Below the pieces are notes generated by a model. It was not told the origin of the DNA, searched no databases, and saw only the letters and a program-made list of their open reading frames with translations. Positions 62,423-64,000 of a stretch of DNA of 64,000 nucleotides are shown here, one piece after another (position 1 is the first letter of the stretch; every line of letters starts with the position of its first letter). The DNA is taken from contig JAFLBN010000013.1 of NCBI GenBank assembly GCA_017303395.1, positions 1 to 64,000 on the forward strand, written 5' to 3'. The stretch comes from Chitinophagales bacterium. Its GTDB lineage: Bacteria; Bacteroidota; Bacteroidia; Chitinophagales; Chitinophagaceae. A program made the position numbers and the translations under genes.

Positions 62423-63355
62423 TTACATCATCGATTTTTCGGCTTCCCATTTGCTGCGACCCTCGCCTTTTATTACGTGTCGCTCACTGTGGTAAGAAGA
62501 ACGAACTAATGGCCCACTTTCTACATAGTCGAAGCCCATTTTATAGCCTTCTTCGCGATAGAACGCAAACTCATCAGGATGTACGAAACGGATAACAGGC
62601 AAGTGCTTTGGTGTTGGCTGCAGGTATTGTCCTAATGTCAACACATCCAGTCCGTTATCGGCCAGATTGCGCATAGTTGCCAATACTTCATCCTGTGTTT
62701 CGCCAATACCCAGCATCAGGCCGCTTTTGGTACGCATACCACCATCTTTCAGGCGGCGCAGCACTTCAAGGCTGCGGTGGTATTTTGCCTGTATGCGCAC
62801 TTTACGTGTCATGCTCTCTACTGTTTCCATGTTATGAGAAACAACTTCGGGAGCTACGTCTATAATGCGTTGCAGGTTATCCCATTCGCCTTTAAAGTCG
62901 GGAATCAATGTTTCGAGTGTAGTATCAGGATTCAAAGCGCGAACTGCTTTGATTGTATTTGCCCATATAATAGAACCACCATCTTTCAACTCATCGCGGT
63001 CTACAGATGTGATTACGGCATGCTTTACGCTCATCAGGTGGATAGCTTCCGCTACACGTTGCGGCTCATCCCAATCCACAGGTTCAGGACGGCCGGTAGC
63101 CACTGCACAGAAACCACAAGAGCGCGTACAGATATTACCCAAAATCATAAAGGTAGCAGTACCCTCGCCCCAGCATTCGCCCATATTAGGACAATTGCCG
63201 CTTTCACATATAGTGTGCAGCTTGTGCGTATCTACCAGATTGCGCACATTACGATAGCCCTCTCCTGTAGGTAGTTTTACCCTCAGCCAGTTTGGTTTCT
63301 TTACCCTTGTCTCTGTATTGTTTGCCGCAGCACTAATAACCGGTAATTCCTGCAT
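62423..63355 (-). CDS. lipA: Lipoyl synthase
   Basis: 310-residue radical SAM enzyme that inserts two sulfurs into octanoyl groups on lipoyl-dependent proteins. The auxiliary cluster ligands are C50, C55 and C61 ([12 protein letters not shown]), the radical SAM cluster ligands C76, C80 and C83 (CTRSCGFC), and the C-terminal RSSYHSE gives the Ser that ligates the auxiliary cluster. The length is normal. lipB is not adjacent. The truncated outer-membrane gene upstream ends 45 bases before it on the same strand and could be co-transcribed. Confidence 0.96.
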   Translation of the reverse strand: MQELPVISAAANNTETRVKKPNWLRVKLPTGEGYRNVRNLVDTHKLHTICESGNCPNMGECWGEGTATFMILGNICTRSCGFCAVATGRPEPVDWDEPQRVAEAIHLMSVKHAVITSVDRDELKDGGSIIWANTIKAVRALNPDTTLETLIPDFKGEWDNLQRIIDVAPEVVSHNMETVESMTRKVRIQAKYHRSLEVLRRLKDGGMRTKSGLMLGIGETQDEVLATMRNLADNGLDVLTLGQYLQPTPKHLPVIRFVHPDEFAFYREEGYKMGFDYVESGPLVRSSYHSERHVIKGEGRSKWEAEKSMM

Positions 63356-63400
63356 AATAAAACCCTCAGATTTGCCTGAAAACGATGCAAATTACGATAC

Positions 63401-64000
63401 CTAACGACGTTTGCCAAATTGGAAGGCCGCATACACATTAAAGAACATAGATTGCTCCTTCTGCATAGCCATTTGCTGTATCTCGCTGGTATAATATTCA
63501 AGCGTAGCACCCGTTTCAATGGCCATTTTAGCGCGTTTGTTGTTGGCAAAGTCGAAATGGAAACCTGTTCTCAGGAAAAAGCCCGGAACTATCTTGGTTT
63601 CACTCAGACCTTTGCTCCAGCCCGAAGAGCCTACAATCTGGTTATAATTGATGAACTGATTGCTGGTGCTATCTGAATATTTGATGCTTTTGGTCTCAAA
63701 ACCATTGCTTACGTTAATATAATATGGCTTTAACAGGCCCAAAGACAAACCACCGACATATACCCAGTGGATAGAAACAGTGCCATGTTCAGGCTTTCCA
63801 GCAATCATTTTGCGATTGCCATAGCCCAGTTTGAATGTATAAAAACTGTTTACCTTACCATATATGAAAGAAGAAGGGTTTGAAGCACCCGGTGTAGATG
63901 ATGAAGTATTGGAGGCCTTTATTTCTTTGAAATGCCTTCTTTCTGAAAGCTCTACCTGTATGATACGAACATTATGAAACATATCAGGGTTTCTGTCTTC
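63401..64000 (-). CDS. Outer-membrane protein of unknown function (5' partial)
   Basis: The frame is open to the window's end, reading E-D-R-N-P-D before the first ATG at 63982, so the gene very likely continues outside. The visible 199 residues contain amphipathic strands (GKVNSFYTFKLGYGNRK; SIHWVYVGGLSLGLLKPYY) and a C-terminus of FNVYAAFQFGKRR, which is a membrane-barrel pattern with a basic tail. The block NPSSFIYGKVN is familiar from conserved Bacteroidota hypotheticals. Its end lies 45 bases before lipA. Confidence 0.72.
   Translation of the reverse strand, partial: EDRNPDMFHNVRIIQVELSERRHFKEIKASNTSSSTPGASNPSSFIYGKVNSFYTFKLGYGNRKMIAGKPEHGTVSIHWVYVGGLSLGLLKPYYINVSNGFETKSIKYSDSTSNQFINYNQIVGSSGWSKGLSETKIVPGFFLRTGFHFDFANNKRAKMAIETGATLEYYTSEIQQMAMQKEQSMFFNVYAAFQFGKRR

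Overview
The window is a gene-dense stretch of a Bacteroidota chromosome of modest G+C, most like the Chitinophagaceae or a close relative. Reasons: six secreted proteins end in type IX secretion (T9SS) type A sorting domains; there is a DUF6089/PorG-like outer-membrane barrel; a CzcA efflux pump is fused to its TolC-like partner in one 1448-residue chain; a TonB receptor carries an N-terminal carboxypeptidase-like domain; and several genes are preceded by the Bacteroidota -7 box TAnnTTTG rather than a Shine-Dalgarno sequence. I see no CRISPR array, insertion sequence, integrase or rRNA. One tRNA gene, tRNA-Ser(GGA), is present. Both ends cut through a gene.

Layout. 1-5 kb: polysaccharide deacetylase (5' end outside the window), TatD nuclease, tRNA-Ser, small envelope proteins, an orphan Imm26-like immunity gene, and a BBE-type flavin oxidoreductase lipoprotein. 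5-14.4 kb: a large beta-propeller/amidohydrolase fusion, then a three-gene CzcA-type metal efflux operon. 14.4-18.7 kb: an AraC regulator divergent from five tightly packed genes (tautomerase, SDR, DJ-1-like, NTF2-like, nitronate monooxygenase), which looks like an inducible electrophile or nitronate handling operon. 18.8-27.7 kb: mostly small conserved genes, type II NADH dehydrogenase, an orphan terminase-small-subunit-like gene containing a two-hairpin repeat read in frame, a rhomboid protease and a pentapeptide repeat protein. 27.7-37.6 kb: T9SS cargo genes around parE and two outer-membrane barrels. Here a T9SS cargo gene is flanked by direct repeats made of a terminator plus the 3' tail of the PorG-like gene. 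37.7-46 kb: a Gly/Tyr/Trp-rich secreted protein, proS, two T9SS cargo genes including a purple-acid-phosphatase-like enzyme, a helical-repeat protein and a 50-residue membrane protein. 46-54.7 kb: mnmH-selD (selenium for tRNA 2-selenouridine), acyl-CoA ligase, an ABC ATPase/FtsX-like pair, a cupin and a LOG-like protein. 54.7-64 kb: orphan histidine kinase, a TonB receptor paired with a T9SS beta-helix protein, TspO, lipoyl synthase and a truncated outer-membrane protein.

Most of the window is ordinary chromosomal core. The most notable items are the PorG-tail/terminator duplication around T9SS cargo genes, the AraC-linked operon whose SDR has lost its catalytic tyrosine, the CzcA-TolC fusion with an internal signal peptide, the terminase-like gene with an embedded hairpin repeat, an ABC ATPase without an H-loop histidine, and a recurrent placement of the -7 box so close to the start codon that near-leaderless transcripts are implied. 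All functional statements rest on reading motifs by eye; no database search was run.
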